From Comamonas sp. GB3 AK4-5 (GTDB lineage: Bacteria; Pseudomonadota; Gammaproteobacteria; Burkholderiales; Burkholderiaceae_C), in NCBI RefSeq assembly GCF_041320665.1, contig NZ_CP166730.1:124001-188000 (forward strand): 64,000 nt of DNA, given 5' to 3'. Numbering within the stretch: the stretch's first letter is position 1; every line of letters begins with the position of its first letter. This document shows, one piece after another, positions 26,658-35,214 of this stretch. The notes beneath the pieces are model-generated. The model was not told the DNA's origin, did no database searches, and saw only the letters and a list, made by a program, of their open reading frames with translations. A program made the position numbers and the translations under genes.

Positions 26658-29099
26658 TCAGAAGTGGTATTTCAGGGTCAGCATGGCTTTGCGTGGTGCG
26701 CCGTAGTAAATCTGGGAGCCGGCAAAGTCGTAGTAGTGCTTGTCGAACAGGTTGCTGACATTGAGCTGGCCGCTGAGCTGGGGCGTGAAGGCATAGCCCA
26801 GCATCAGGTCGGCCTGCACCACCGACCCCTGATCACGCCGTGCCTGAATGCCTGTGGAGGTGGTGGATGTGGCATAGGTGCCACCGCGCCATTGCAGGCC
26901 GGCACCGATGGTCAGCTGGTTCCACGCGCCTGGAAGGCGGTAGGAGGTGAACACATGGGCCAGGTTGCGCGGCCGCTGGGGCTGCAGGCGTGCGCCGGCA
27001 GCGTCCTGCGCCAGGGTGCGTGCAAAACCGGTCGAGATCTGCCAGCCCTTGGCCAGCTCGCCTGACAGCTCGGCCTCGAAGCCCTTGCTGCGCACCCCTT
27101 TTTCGCCGCGGTAGGCCTGGTTGGCCGTACCGCTGACCAGGGCGTTGTCATCCAGCACGGCCACGTTGTCCTGGTTGATGCGGAACACGGCGAACGATGC
27201 GTTGAGGCGGCCATCCAGGTAGGCGGCCTTGATGCCTGCCTCGTAGCTCTTGCCTATCACCGGGTCCAGGTAGGCGCCGCGGGTGTCCTGGTAGTTCTGG
27301 GGCTGGAAGATGTCGGTGTAGCTGGCATAGACCGAATAGGTGGGATCCAGGTCATAGATCACGCCGGCATAGGGTGTGAACACGTCGTGCTGGCGCGTGG
27401 CCGTCAGGCTCTTCGCTTCCCAGCGGGTCTGCCGGCCGCCGACGATCAGCTTCAGTGCATCGGTCACGGACAGGCGCGCGGCGCCATACAGAGCATTCTG
27501 GCGGGTGCGGTCGTTGCCCAGCGCACGGAAGTCGCCCCATACGGGCTCGGGGTAGGAGCCGTCCCAGTCGAAGATGCTGCCCAAGGCTGCGGTCGTGGAG
27601 GCAAAGTTGCCATAGGTGTAGCGCGACTGGCTGCTGGCCAGCCCCACTACGGCCTCGTGGCGGCGGCCCAGCAGATCAAACGGCCCCGTGGCCTGCACAT
27701 TGCCGCTGTTCTGGTTGAACTCCTGACGGGAGTAGTTGACGTAGGGGGTCACGCCCACGCCGGTGACGCGGTCGGGCTGGCCCAACAGATAGAAGAGCTT
27801 GGACTGGTAATCGCTTTCCAGCCGGCTGATATTGGCATTGAGGGACCAGCCGTTGTCAAAGCGGTGCTCCAAGCCGGCATACACGGTGTCGTTGGTGGTG
27901 TTCCAGAAGGTCCAGTCGGCACCGATGCTGAAGGACCGGTGCCAGTGGCTGGCCGTGCCGTCCGTATAGACCATGGGCAGCCCGCCCCAGGTCACGCTGC
28001 GGGGGCGTTTGGTCTGGTGCTCCCAGCCGATGCGCACGGTAGTGGCAGGAGTCAGGTCGGCCTCCACGGTGGCCAGCAGCGCCTGGTTTCGGCTGTGATA
28101 GCGGTCAAGGTGCGAATCACGCTCCTCGGCCATGGCCGCGATCCGGGCCCGGACACGCCCGTCCTCGGTCAACGGGGTCGACAGGTCTACGGCGCCGCGG
28201 TGGTGGTTCCATGAACCGATGCCCAGCGACGCCGAGCCGGTGAACTCCTTGCTGCTGGCGCGTTTGCGCACCAGGTTGACCGAGGCACCCGGACTGCCTG
28301 CACCGGTCATCAGCCCCGTCGCGCCACGCACGACTTCCAGGCGGTCGTACAGCGTGGGATCGAACATGGAGGTGCCGAAGAAGTCGTTGCTCGCCATGGT
28401 CGGCATACCGTCGTATTGGTAGGTATCGATATAGAAGCCGCGCGCATTGAGGTCGGTCCGGTCGCTGTCGGAGCTCACGGTGCTGATGCCCGTGATGTGC
28501 TTGACCGCTTCACCCAGCGTGATGAGGTTCTGGTCGTCCATTTGCTGGCGGGTGAGCACGCTGACCGACTGTGGTGTCTCGCGCAGCGACAGAGTCAACC
28601 CCGTGGCCGCTGCAGTGCTGCGCGTGGTGTAGCTGCCCGTGCCTTCGGTGGTGGTGCTGCGTGTGGCTTCGGCGGTTACCTGCACCTCGGCCAGGGTGGC
28701 TGCTGCGGCGCCCGCTGCAGACGTGGGGCGCACGGTGGCAAGGCGGCGTAGCGCATAGCTGCCGCTGGCATCGGGCTGGGCCTCCAGCTCGGTGCCGGCC
28801 AGCAGGGCTGCCAGTGCCTGCGGCACGGTGTAGTGGCCATTCAGTCCCTGGGTGCGCTCGCCTGCGGTGAGTGCGGGCGAGAAGGTGATCAACACCCCGG
28901 ATTCACGCCCCAGCCGGTTGAGTGCACCCGCCAGCGGGCCTGCGGGAATGGCGTAGCTGCGGGCTTCGGCAACCGATGTGGTCGGGGCCGGCTGTGCCTG
29001 TGCAGTGCAGGCATACAGGGCCAGGCTGGCGCACAGCAGCTGCGCAGCAAAGGCGGTGCTGCGTGCGGCAGCTCCGGTGGTGAAAAAGTGGCGGCTCAT
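26658..29099 (-). CDS. TonB-dependent siderophore receptor with N-terminal signalling (STN) domain
   Basis: 813 residues. Signal peptide about 1-37. STN domain about 45-115 (RSYAIPAGPLAGALNRLGRE, SGVLITFSPALTAGERTQGL), which touches FecR. Plug about 145-300 (TLSLRETPQSVSVLTRQQMD, EVVRGATGLMTGAGSPGASV, NLVRKRA). The barrel ends LTLKYHF. STN plus plug of this type match FpvA/FecA-like transducing receptors for ferric siderophores. It is the last gene of a minus-strand sigma factor-FecR-receptor cassette. The ligand is unknown. Confidence 0.94.
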   Translation of the reverse strand: MSRHFFTTGAAARSTAFAAQLLCASLALYACTAQAQPAPTTSVAEARSYAIPAGPLAGALNRLGRESGVLITFSPALTAGERTQGLNGHYTVPQALAALLAGTELEAQPDASGSYALRRLATVRPTSAAGAAAATLAEVQVTAEATRSTTTEGTGSYTTRSTAAATGLTLSLRETPQSVSVLTRQQMDDQNLITLGEAVKHITGISTVSSDSDRTDLNARGFYIDTYQYDGMPTMASNDFFGTSMFDPTLYDRLEVVRGATGLMTGAGSPGASVNLVRKRASSKEFTGSASLGIGSWNHHRGAVDLSTPLTEDGRVRARIAAMAEERDSHLDRYHSRNQALLATVEADLTPATTVRIGWEHQTKRPRSVTWGGLPMVYTDGTASHWHRSFSIGADWTFWNTTNDTVYAGLEHRFDNGWSLNANISRLESDYQSKLFYLLGQPDRVTGVGVTPYVNYSRQEFNQNSGNVQATGPFDLLGRRHEAVVGLASSQSRYTYGNFASTTAALGSIFDWDGSYPEPVWGDFRALGNDRTRQNALYGAARLSVTDALKLIVGGRQTRWEAKSLTATRQHDVFTPYAGVIYDLDPTYSVYASYTDIFQPQNYQDTRGAYLDPVIGKSYEAGIKAAYLDGRLNASFAVFRINQDNVAVLDDNALVSGTANQAYRGEKGVRSKGFEAELSGELAKGWQISTGFARTLAQDAAGARLQPQRPRNLAHVFTSYRLPGAWNQLTIGAGLQWRGGTYATSTTSTGIQARRDQGSVVQADLMLGYAFTPQLSGQLNVSNLFDKHYYDFAGSQIYYGAPRKAMLTLKYHF

Positions 29100-29297
29100 G
29101 CGGTGGTTCCCTCGGCGTGTCGTGGCCTCAATGGCGTTGCGGGTGGCGCACCGCGCAGATCGCAGCGGTGTGTCTGTTTGGCTTGACACGCAGGGCGGCG
29201 CAAATGGCCGGGCTTTTTGTCGATTGACAGGGAAAAGGTCTGTGGCGCTCATGGATAAAGCACCGATAGCTATGAATTTGAAAGCGTTGGATCGGAC

Positions 29298-30338
29298 TCA
29301 GTCGCGCCGCACCACCGTCACCCACCAGCGGGTACGGGTGTGGATGTCCACCGGCAACGAGCGTGTGAGCGCGGCCAGCACGCGGTCGGTATCAGCCAGG
29401 GGGTAGGAGCCGGAAACGCGCAGCTGCGCCGCATCGGGCGCGCAGCGCAGCACGCCGCTGCGGTGGCGGGACAGCTCGGCCAGAAACTCGGCCAGGGGCA
29501 TGTCGTCGGCCACCAGCATGCCCTCGCTCCAGGCGGCGCCGGTTTCCTGCAGGGGCTGGGCCTGGCCCACCTCCTGGGCCGTGAAATGGCTTTGTTCACC
29601 AGCCTCCAGCCGCAGGCCGCGTTGCGGGTGCTGGGCGGGCCGTAGCTCCACCGCGCCCTGGAGCACGGCCACGGCCGTGCGGCCCTCCTGCTGGTGCACG
29701 GTAAAACGCGTGCCTATGGCGCGCACCAGGCCTTCTGCCGTGCGCACGTGCAAGGGGCGGGGTGCGCCGGTGGCCGCATCCGGCTGGTGGTCAGGGGCAC
29801 TTTGCACCAGGATCTCGCCTGCGCGCAGCACGATCAGGCGCTCCGTGGCCGTGTAGTGCACATCCATGGCGCTGGCGGTGTTGAGCAGCACCCGCGTGCC
29901 ATCGGCCAGCACGGCCTCGCGCCGCTGCCCGGTGGCCGTGGACCAGTCGGCGGCCAGCTGCTGCCAGGCTTGTTGGCCCAGGCCGCTGTGCTGTGCAGCC
30001 AGCAGGCCGCCGGCACCGGCAGACAGCAGCACGGCCAGGCGCACGGCATGGCGGCGGCCCATGCTGGGGGCTGCCAGCGTCTGCAGCGCCACCGGCGTGG
30101 GCAGGTCGCGCAGCTGGGCATCCACTTCGGCAATGCGCTGCCAGGCGCGGGCGTGCAGCGGATCGGCCGCCAGCCAGGCTTGCCACTGCTGGCGAGTACG
30201 TTGGGCTGCAGGTCCAGTTGCTGCCTCTCCCAGCTCCAGCAGCCAGTGCACCGCCGCACGTGCCACGGTGGGCGGGATAGGCGCCGTACTTGCCGGTGCG
30301 CCGGCATTCGCAGCATCCACAGTGCTTGCATCGAACAT
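29298..30338 (-). CDS. FecR-family anti-sigma/signal-transfer protein
   Basis: 346 residues. An N-terminal cytoplasmic domain of unknown-FecR-N type (ARAAVHWLLELGEAATGPAA, WQAWLAADPLHARAWQRI) is followed by one membrane segment near residues 95-112 (AVRLAVLLSAGAGGLLAA). The periplasmic FecR domain then follows (GQRREAVLADGTRVLLNTAS, IGTRFTVHQQEGRTAVAVLQ, GAVELRP). It transmits receptor occupancy to the sigma factor encoded 9 bp upstream. It is paired with the STN receptor at 26658-29099. Confidence 0.93.
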   Translation of the reverse strand: MFDASTVDAANAGAPASTAPIPPTVARAAVHWLLELGEAATGPAAQRTRQQWQAWLAADPLHARAWQRIAEVDAQLRDLPTPVALQTLAAPSMGRRHAVRLAVLLSAGAGGLLAAQHSGLGQQAWQQLAADWSTATGQRREAVLADGTRVLLNTASAMDVHYTATERLIVLRAGEILVQSAPDHQPDAATGAPRPLHVRTAEGLVRAIGTRFTVHQQEGRTAVAVLQGAVELRPAQHPQRGLRLEAGEQSHFTAQEVGQAQPLQETGAAWSEGMLVADDMPLAEFLAELSRHRSGVLRCAPDAAQLRVSGSYPLADTDRVLAALTRSLPVDIHTRTRWWVTVVRRD

Positions 30339-30347
30339 GGTGGTGCT

Positions 30348-30860
30348 TTATTCCATGCCGAAGAAGCATTGCTCGGCTGCCGCTGCCAAATGCCGGCGCA
30401 CCGAGGTACGCGAGATGCCCAGCTGCGCCGCGATCTGCTCTTGCGTCATCTCTTCCAACCGCCACAGCAAAAAAGCCTTGCGCGCCACCACGGGCAGGCC
30501 GTCCAGCAGGCGGTCTATGGCCACCAGGGTCTCCAACACCATCAGGCGCACATCGGGAGGTGGGGCCACGGGCTCGGGCTGCAGGGCCAGCGCATCCAGA
30601 TAGGCGCGTTCGATCTGGCGGCGGCGCAGATGGTTGGCCAGCAGGCGCTGTGCAATCGTGGTGAGGTAGGCGCGGGGCTCGGCCAGTTGGTCCAGCGCCG
30701 GCCCGCGCGCGGTCAGCAGTCGCAAAAAAGTGTTTTGCGCCAGATCGGCCGCATCCCAGGCGCAACCGATCTTGCGGCGCAGCCTGGCCACCAGCCAGCT
30801 GTGGTGCTGCAGATACAGGGCCTGGGTGGCTTGGGCGTGGGCAGAAGAGGGGGCGGACAT
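30348..30860 (-). CDS. ECF RNA polymerase sigma factor, FecI type
   Basis: 170 residues. Region 2 (YLQHHSWLVARLRRKIGCAW, DAADLAQNTFLRLL) and region 4 (VARKAFLLWRLEEMTQEQIA, AQLGISRTSVRRHLAAA) are clear, with the FecI-type sequence between. It is expected to transcribe the adjacent receptor gene when the matching FecR signals. The start at 30860 (MSAPSSA) was preferred to an upstream in-frame ATG lying in the Fur-like box region. Confidence 0.92.
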   Translation of the reverse strand: MSAPSSAHAQATQALYLQHHSWLVARLRRKIGCAWDAADLAQNTFLRLLTARGPALDQLAEPRAYLTTIAQRLLANHLRRRQIERAYLDALALQPEPVAPPPDVRLMVLETLVAIDRLLDGLPVVARKAFLLWRLEEMTQEQIAAQLGISRTSVRRHLAAAAEQCFFGME

Positions 30861-30872
30861 GGTGTGGTTGCA

Positions 30873-30891
30873 AATGCGAACGAATCGCATT
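30873..30891 (-). promoter_or_regulatory. Fur-box-like palindrome upstream of the second FecI-type sigma factor
   Basis: aatgcgaacgaatcgcatt is a near-perfect 19-bp palindrome resembling the beta/gamma-proteobacterial Fur form AATGAGAATGATTCTCATT. It lies 13 bp upstream of the sigma-factor start on the minus strand, fitting iron repression of the cassette. Confidence 0.75.
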
Positions 30892-30916
30892 CTATATGTC
30901 ATGTACCCCCGGGGGG

Positions 30917-33382
30917 CTAGAAGTCGTAGCGGGCGCTGACGTTCAGGCTGCGTGGTGCGCCCCAGGTGTAGAACAGGCCCTGGGCATTGAAGTTGGTCAC
31001 GCCGGAGAAATAGCGCTTGTCGAAGGCGTTGTTCACATTGGCGGCCACGCTCCAGTGGCGATCGATCTGGTAGCGGGCCATCAGGTCCAGCAGCCAGTAG
31101 GCATCCTGGCGCAAAGTGGCCGTGCCCCGGCTGGCGGAGATGGCGCTTTGCCAGCGCGTGGCGGCGCCCACGGTCAGGCCTTGCAGGGCCGAGTCCCGGA
31201 ACTGGTAGGTGGTGCCCAGCTTGAACTGGTATTTGGGTGTGGTGCTGGCGGTGTTCAGCGTGCTGCTGTTCATCACCACGCCGCCCTGGGCTTGCCAGCC
31301 GCGAGCCAGCTCGCCCGACAGCTCCAGCTCCCAGCCGCGCCGGGAGGCTCCGCTGACCGCGCGCGAAATGGTTTCGCCATTGGGTGTCTGGCCCACGGTT
31401 TCGGCCGTGTTGTCGGTCTTCATCCAGAAGTAGGCTGCGCTGGCGTTCAGGCGCTTGTCAAAGAACTCGCCCTTGGCGCCCAGCTCGTAGGTTTTGCCTT
31501 CTTCCGGCGGCAGGCTGCGTTCGTTGGCGTCCTTGGCGCTTTGGGCCTGGAAGATGCTGGCGTAGCTGGCATAGAGCGATATATCGCGGGCCACATCCAC
31601 CACCACACCCGCATAAGGTGTGACCACACCGCGCTCGCGCAGCTTGTAGTTGTACCAGCTGACATCGGAGACGTCTTTCTGGTCGTAGTTGGTGGCGCGC
31701 GCGCCGACGATGAGCTTGAGCGGATCGGCCAGGTTGAAGCGGCCTGCGGCATAGACGTAGTTGCGCTTGCGGCTGAACAGATCGTTGGAGTAGTTCAGGC
31801 CGTCCATATCGGGCCTGGCCAGCATGCCGCCGCCTTGTGCATAGTCCAGGCCGAGGGCACCCAGCGTGGTGTTGCCGCCATCGCCACGCAGCAGCTTGAT
31901 GCGGCTCTTGGAGGCGCCGGCACCCAGCAGCAGGTCATGCTCGCGGCCGAACAGCGTGAACGGCCCTTGCACATCCAGCTGCAGGCTTTGGTTGCGCGTG
32001 GTGTTGTCCTGATAACGGCCATAGTTCACCAAGCCGGGGATGGCGTTGTTCATATAGCCCAGCAACTGGTCGGGCACCTCGATTTCTTCATGCACCAGCT
32101 GCAGCTTGGCTTTCCAGCCTCGGCCAAAGTTGTGTTCCACGCGGGAGAACAGATTGATGCCTTTTTGGTCGTAGCCGGCCCAGCGTGCGCCGTTGTTGTA
32201 GGAGCGCGGCATCCAGCCCACGAAGGCACCGGAGCCGGAATAGGCCTGTATGGGCGTGGTGGCACTGGAGCCGCGCAGCGTGCGCTCGCGGTAGGTGAGG
32301 CCTGCGCTGACCAGGGTGTCGGGTGTCAGCTCGTACTCCAGCGTGCCATACAGCAATCTGCCGCTGGAGCGCTCGAAGTCGCGGAAGTTGTGAGCACGTT
32401 TTTCTGACACCACCAGGCGCCCGCGCAGACTGCCTTCGGCATTCAGCGGGCCGGCAATGTCGGCATCGGCGCGGTAGCTGTCCCAGCTGCCGGTGCTGGC
32501 TTCCACATGGGCCTGGAAATCCTTGGTGGGGCGCTTGCGGATCAGGTTGATGGTGGCGCCATAGTTGCCGTCGCCATTCATGAGGCCCGAAGAGCCCTTG
32601 AGCACCTCGACACGGTCGATGTCAGCCAGGTCGTCCGCGCTGTAGAGCGTGTGGGTGTTGAAACCCCAGCCACTGGAGAGTTGGCGCGAGCCGTCCACCT
32701 GCAGGTTGGCGGTGGTGCCGCGCACGTTGAAGGTGGCCCATTGGCTCTGGCGGCTCACCGTCAGGCCCGGGGTCTGCTCCATCACCTCGGTCAAGGTCTG
32801 CAGCTTGAAGTCTTCCATGCGCTGGCGGGTGAACACCGTGACGGACTGTGGTGTCTCGCGCAGCGTCAGTGCCAGGCCGGTGGCTGCAGCGCTGGGGCCG
32901 GCGGCGGTGTAGCGGCCCGTGCCTTCGGTGCTGCCGTCGCTGCGTTCAGCCTGGGCCTGCACTGTCACTTCCTGCAAGGCGGGCGAGGTGGACGATGGGG
33001 AGGCAGAGCGCACGGCGGGCGCGGTCTGCAGCATGTAGCCGCCGCCGGATGCCGCCACGGCCCGCAGGCCGGTGCCGGCCAACAACTGGGCAAAGCCTTG
33101 CTCTACGTTGAACTTACCTTGCAGGCCGCTGGTGCGTAGCGCCTGGGTTTGTTCCGGCGTGAAGGACAGCGACACACCGGATTGGCCGGCAAAGGCCGAC
33201 AGGGCCGGGCCCAGCGGGCCAGGGGCGATATGGTAGCTGCGTGCCGTGGCCGCTGCGGGCTGCTGGGCCCGGGCAGATGGGGTGTAGCTGCTGGCGCCGG
33301 CCGCCAAGGCCAGCAGGCAGGCCAGGGAGGCCTGGGCTATGGGATGCAATGCGGGGGAGGCGGAGGTGGAAGATGCAGTCAT
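30917..33382 (-). CDS. TonB-dependent siderophore receptor with STN domain
   Basis: 821 residues. Signal peptide about 1-40 (ASLACLLALAAGASSYTPSA). STN domain about 47-115 (RSYHIAPGPLGPALSAFAGQ, SGVSLSFTPEQTQALRTSGL). Plug about 150-300 (LTLRETPQSVTVFTRQRMED, EVLKGSSGLMNGDGNYGATI, NLIRKRP). The barrel ends LNVSARYDF. It is a transducing ferric-siderophore receptor of the FpvA/FecA kind, the third gene of the first minus-strand cassette, and is diverged from the receptor at 26658-29099. It stops about 25 bp before the Fur-like box of the next cassette. Confidence 0.94.
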   Translation of the reverse strand: MTASSTSASPALHPIAQASLACLLALAAGASSYTPSARAQQPAAATARSYHIAPGPLGPALSAFAGQSGVSLSFTPEQTQALRTSGLQGKFNVEQGFAQLLAGTGLRAVAASGGGYMLQTAPAVRSASPSSTSPALQEVTVQAQAERSDGSTEGTGRYTAAGPSAAATGLALTLRETPQSVTVFTRQRMEDFKLQTLTEVMEQTPGLTVSRQSQWATFNVRGTTANLQVDGSRQLSSGWGFNTHTLYSADDLADIDRVEVLKGSSGLMNGDGNYGATINLIRKRPTKDFQAHVEASTGSWDSYRADADIAGPLNAEGSLRGRLVVSEKRAHNFRDFERSSGRLLYGTLEYELTPDTLVSAGLTYRERTLRGSSATTPIQAYSGSGAFVGWMPRSYNNGARWAGYDQKGINLFSRVEHNFGRGWKAKLQLVHEEIEVPDQLLGYMNNAIPGLVNYGRYQDNTTRNQSLQLDVQGPFTLFGREHDLLLGAGASKSRIKLLRGDGGNTTLGALGLDYAQGGGMLARPDMDGLNYSNDLFSRKRNYVYAAGRFNLADPLKLIVGARATNYDQKDVSDVSWYNYKLRERGVVTPYAGVVVDVARDISLYASYASIFQAQSAKDANERSLPPEEGKTYELGAKGEFFDKRLNASAAYFWMKTDNTAETVGQTPNGETISRAVSGASRRGWELELSGELARGWQAQGGVVMNSSTLNTASTTPKYQFKLGTTYQFRDSALQGLTVGAATRWQSAISASRGTATLRQDAYWLLDLMARYQIDRHWSVAANVNNAFDKRYFSGVTNFNAQGLFYTWGAPRSLNVSARYDF

Positions 33383-33523
33383 GCGGTGGTCAGGGCAGTC
33401 GGTGAAAAAGCGGCCTGTGAACCAGGCCATCCCTCTCTTGCCGAACCAGGGACGGGCAAAGTGCCAGATGGCTCAAAAAATATGGCGCAAAAATAAATCA
33501 GCGCTGGCGCAGCGACACCGGCC

Positions 33524-34522
33524 TCATGCCTGCAAGGGGCCAACCATGACCCACCAGCGCGTGCGCTGGATCAGCGCGACCGGTAAGGTGGCGGCCAGCA
33601 TGCGCAGCACCTGGTCGGTATCGGCCAGCTGGTAGGCGCCCGAGATGCGCAGCCCGGCCACTTCAGGGGCGCAGCGCAGCGCGCCGGGGCGGTAGCGTGC
33701 CAGCTCGGCCAGGAAGTCGTCCAGCCGCATGCCGTCGGCATAGAGCACGCCCTGGGCCCAACCGGGCTCGCCGGCCGCCAGACTGGCCTCGTCGGGGCTG
33801 GGCTGCAGCGGGCCGAATGTGCTGGCCGTGAAGCGCAGGCCCTGGCCCGCAGACACGATCTGCGGTGGCGCCGAGCCTGCGGCTGGCGTGACCTCGACGC
33901 GGTGCTCCAGCACCTGCAGCGCGGTGCTGGCGCTGCCGTCTTTCGCCGCACCGTGCAGGCGCACGGTAAACCGGGTGCCCAGGGCGCGCAGCTGGCCCTG
34001 GGGTGTGACGACCAGAAACGGCCGCTGCAGCGGGTCGGGCGCGGTCTGCACCAGAATTTCGCCGCGGTGCAGGCGCACTAGGCGTTGCCTGGGGCTCCAG
34101 TCCAGGTCGACGGCACTGGCGGTGTTGAGTGCAAGTCGGCTGCCATCGGGCAGATCCAGATGGCGGCGTTCGCCCGTGGCTGTGGCGTAGTCGGCGGCCC
34201 AGCTTTGCCAGGGGGCGTGCCGCCATCCCATCCAGGCCGTGGGTGCGACCACGCCCAACACGGCCAGGGTTTGGAACAGGGCGCGGCGCTGCACGACGGG
34301 AGTTTTGCGCGTCAGCACGGGCACGCCCAGTGCGGGTGGCACAGTGCCAAATTGGTGTGCCAGGCGCTCGGCTTTTTGCCAGGCCTGTTCATGGGCGGGG
34401 TGGGCCGCACGCCAGCGGGCACAGGCCGCATGGTCTTGTGCAGTTACGGGGCCTGCGTGCAGACGCACCAGCCACTGCGCGGCCTGGCGAATGACGGCGG
34501 GGTCCAGTGTGGGGCTGTGCAT
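33524..34522 (-). CDS. FecR-family signal-transfer protein
   Basis: 332 residues from ATG 34522, two bases after the sigma-factor stop; a GTG at 34546 is an alternative that would overlap. N-terminal cytoplasmic FecR_N-like segment (AVIRQAAQWLVRLHAGPVTA, WRAAHPAHEQAWQKAERLAH), a membrane stretch near residues 83-100 (LFQTLAVLGVVAPTAWMGW), then the periplasmic FecR domain (GERRHLDLPDGSRLALNTAS, LGTRFTVRLHG) and a C-terminal receptor-contact region. It pairs with the sigma factor at 34525-35046 and the receptor at 30917-33382. Confidence 0.92.
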   Translation of the reverse strand: MHSPTLDPAVIRQAAQWLVRLHAGPVTAQDHAACARWRAAHPAHEQAWQKAERLAHQFGTVPPALGVPVLTRKTPVVQRRALFQTLAVLGVVAPTAWMGWRHAPWQSWAADYATATGERRHLDLPDGSRLALNTASAVDLDWSPRQRLVRLHRGEILVQTAPDPLQRPFLVVTPQGQLRALGTRFTVRLHGAAKDGSASTALQVLEHRVEVTPAAGSAPPQIVSAGQGLRFTASTFGPLQPSPDEASLAAGEPGWAQGVLYADGMRLDDFLAELARYRPGALRCAPEVAGLRISGAYQLADTDQVLRMLAATLPVALIQRTRWWVMVGPLQA

Positions 34523-34524
34523 GT

Positions 34525-35046
34525 TCAATCCATCAGCGTCAGACACAGCTCGAAACCCTGGGCCATATAGCGTTTGACGGTGCGTTCGCTCACGTTCAGT
34601 TGAGTGGCAATCTGTGCATAGCCCAGGCCTTGCAGCTGCGAGAGCACAAAGGCCTCTCTGGCCTTGGGCGCCAGGCGGCCCAGCATATCGTCGAGCTGCT
34701 GCAGGGTTTCCCGCAGGGACTGGGTCTCTTCGGGGCTGGGCACCATGTCCTCGGGCAGGGCGGCCAGCGTGTCCAGCCAGACCTGCTCGAGAGAACGGCG
34801 GCGCCAGTGGTCATGCAGCAGACCCCGGGCGATGGTGGTGAGGTAGGCGCGTGGCTCGCGCAGATCGGGCACGACCTCGGGCCTTTGCAGCACGCGCACA
34901 AAGGTGTCGTGTGCCAGGTCGGCCGCGCCATGGGGGCAGTTCAGGCGGCGGCGCAGCAGCCCCAGCAACCAGCCGTGGTGGGCGGTGTACAAGACCTGTA
35001 CCGGATCGGCCGAGGTCTGGCTGCGAGGAGGGGAGCCGGCGGGCAT
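34525..35046 (-). CDS. ECF RNA polymerase sigma factor, FecI type
   Basis: 173 residues. Region 2: YTAHHGWLLGLLRRRLNCPH, GAADLAHDTFVRVLQRP. Region 4: KAREAFVLSQLQGLGYAQIA, TQLNVSERTVKRYMAQG. The RYMAQGFE-type end is characteristic of FecI/FpvI iron-starvation sigma factors. It is the first gene of the minus-strand cassette sigma-FecR-receptor and starts 18 bp from a perfect Fur-like palindrome. Confidence 0.94.
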   Translation of the reverse strand: MPAGSPPRSQTSADPVQVLYTAHHGWLLGLLRRRLNCPHGAADLAHDTFVRVLQRPEVVPDLREPRAYLTTIARGLLHDHWRRRSLEQVWLDTLAALPEDMVPSPEETQSLRETLQQLDDMLGRLAPKAREAFVLSQLQGLGYAQIATQLNVSERTVKRYMAQGFELCLTLMD

Positions 35047-35063
35047 GGAATACAAATGACTGC

Positions 35064-35084
35064 GAATGAGAACTTTTCTCATTC
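35064..35084 (-). promoter_or_regulatory. Fur box upstream of the first FecI-type sigma factor
   Basis: GAATGAGAA-ctt-TTCTCATTC is a perfect 9-bp inverted repeat, very close to the known Fur form GAATGAGAATnATTCTCATTC. It covers the region 18-38 bp upstream of the sigma-factor start, where RNA polymerase would bind. Confidence 0.85.
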
Positions 35085-35214
35085 TATATGCAGTATTTCA
35101 TTTCTGCACATCGGGTCGTGGCTTGCTCTTGAAGCAGGAGCATTCATCGCTGATGTAGAAAGCCAAAGCGGTCAGTTTGACCCTGCTGCGCAACTGCAGT
35201 TGGCGGTGCTGCGC

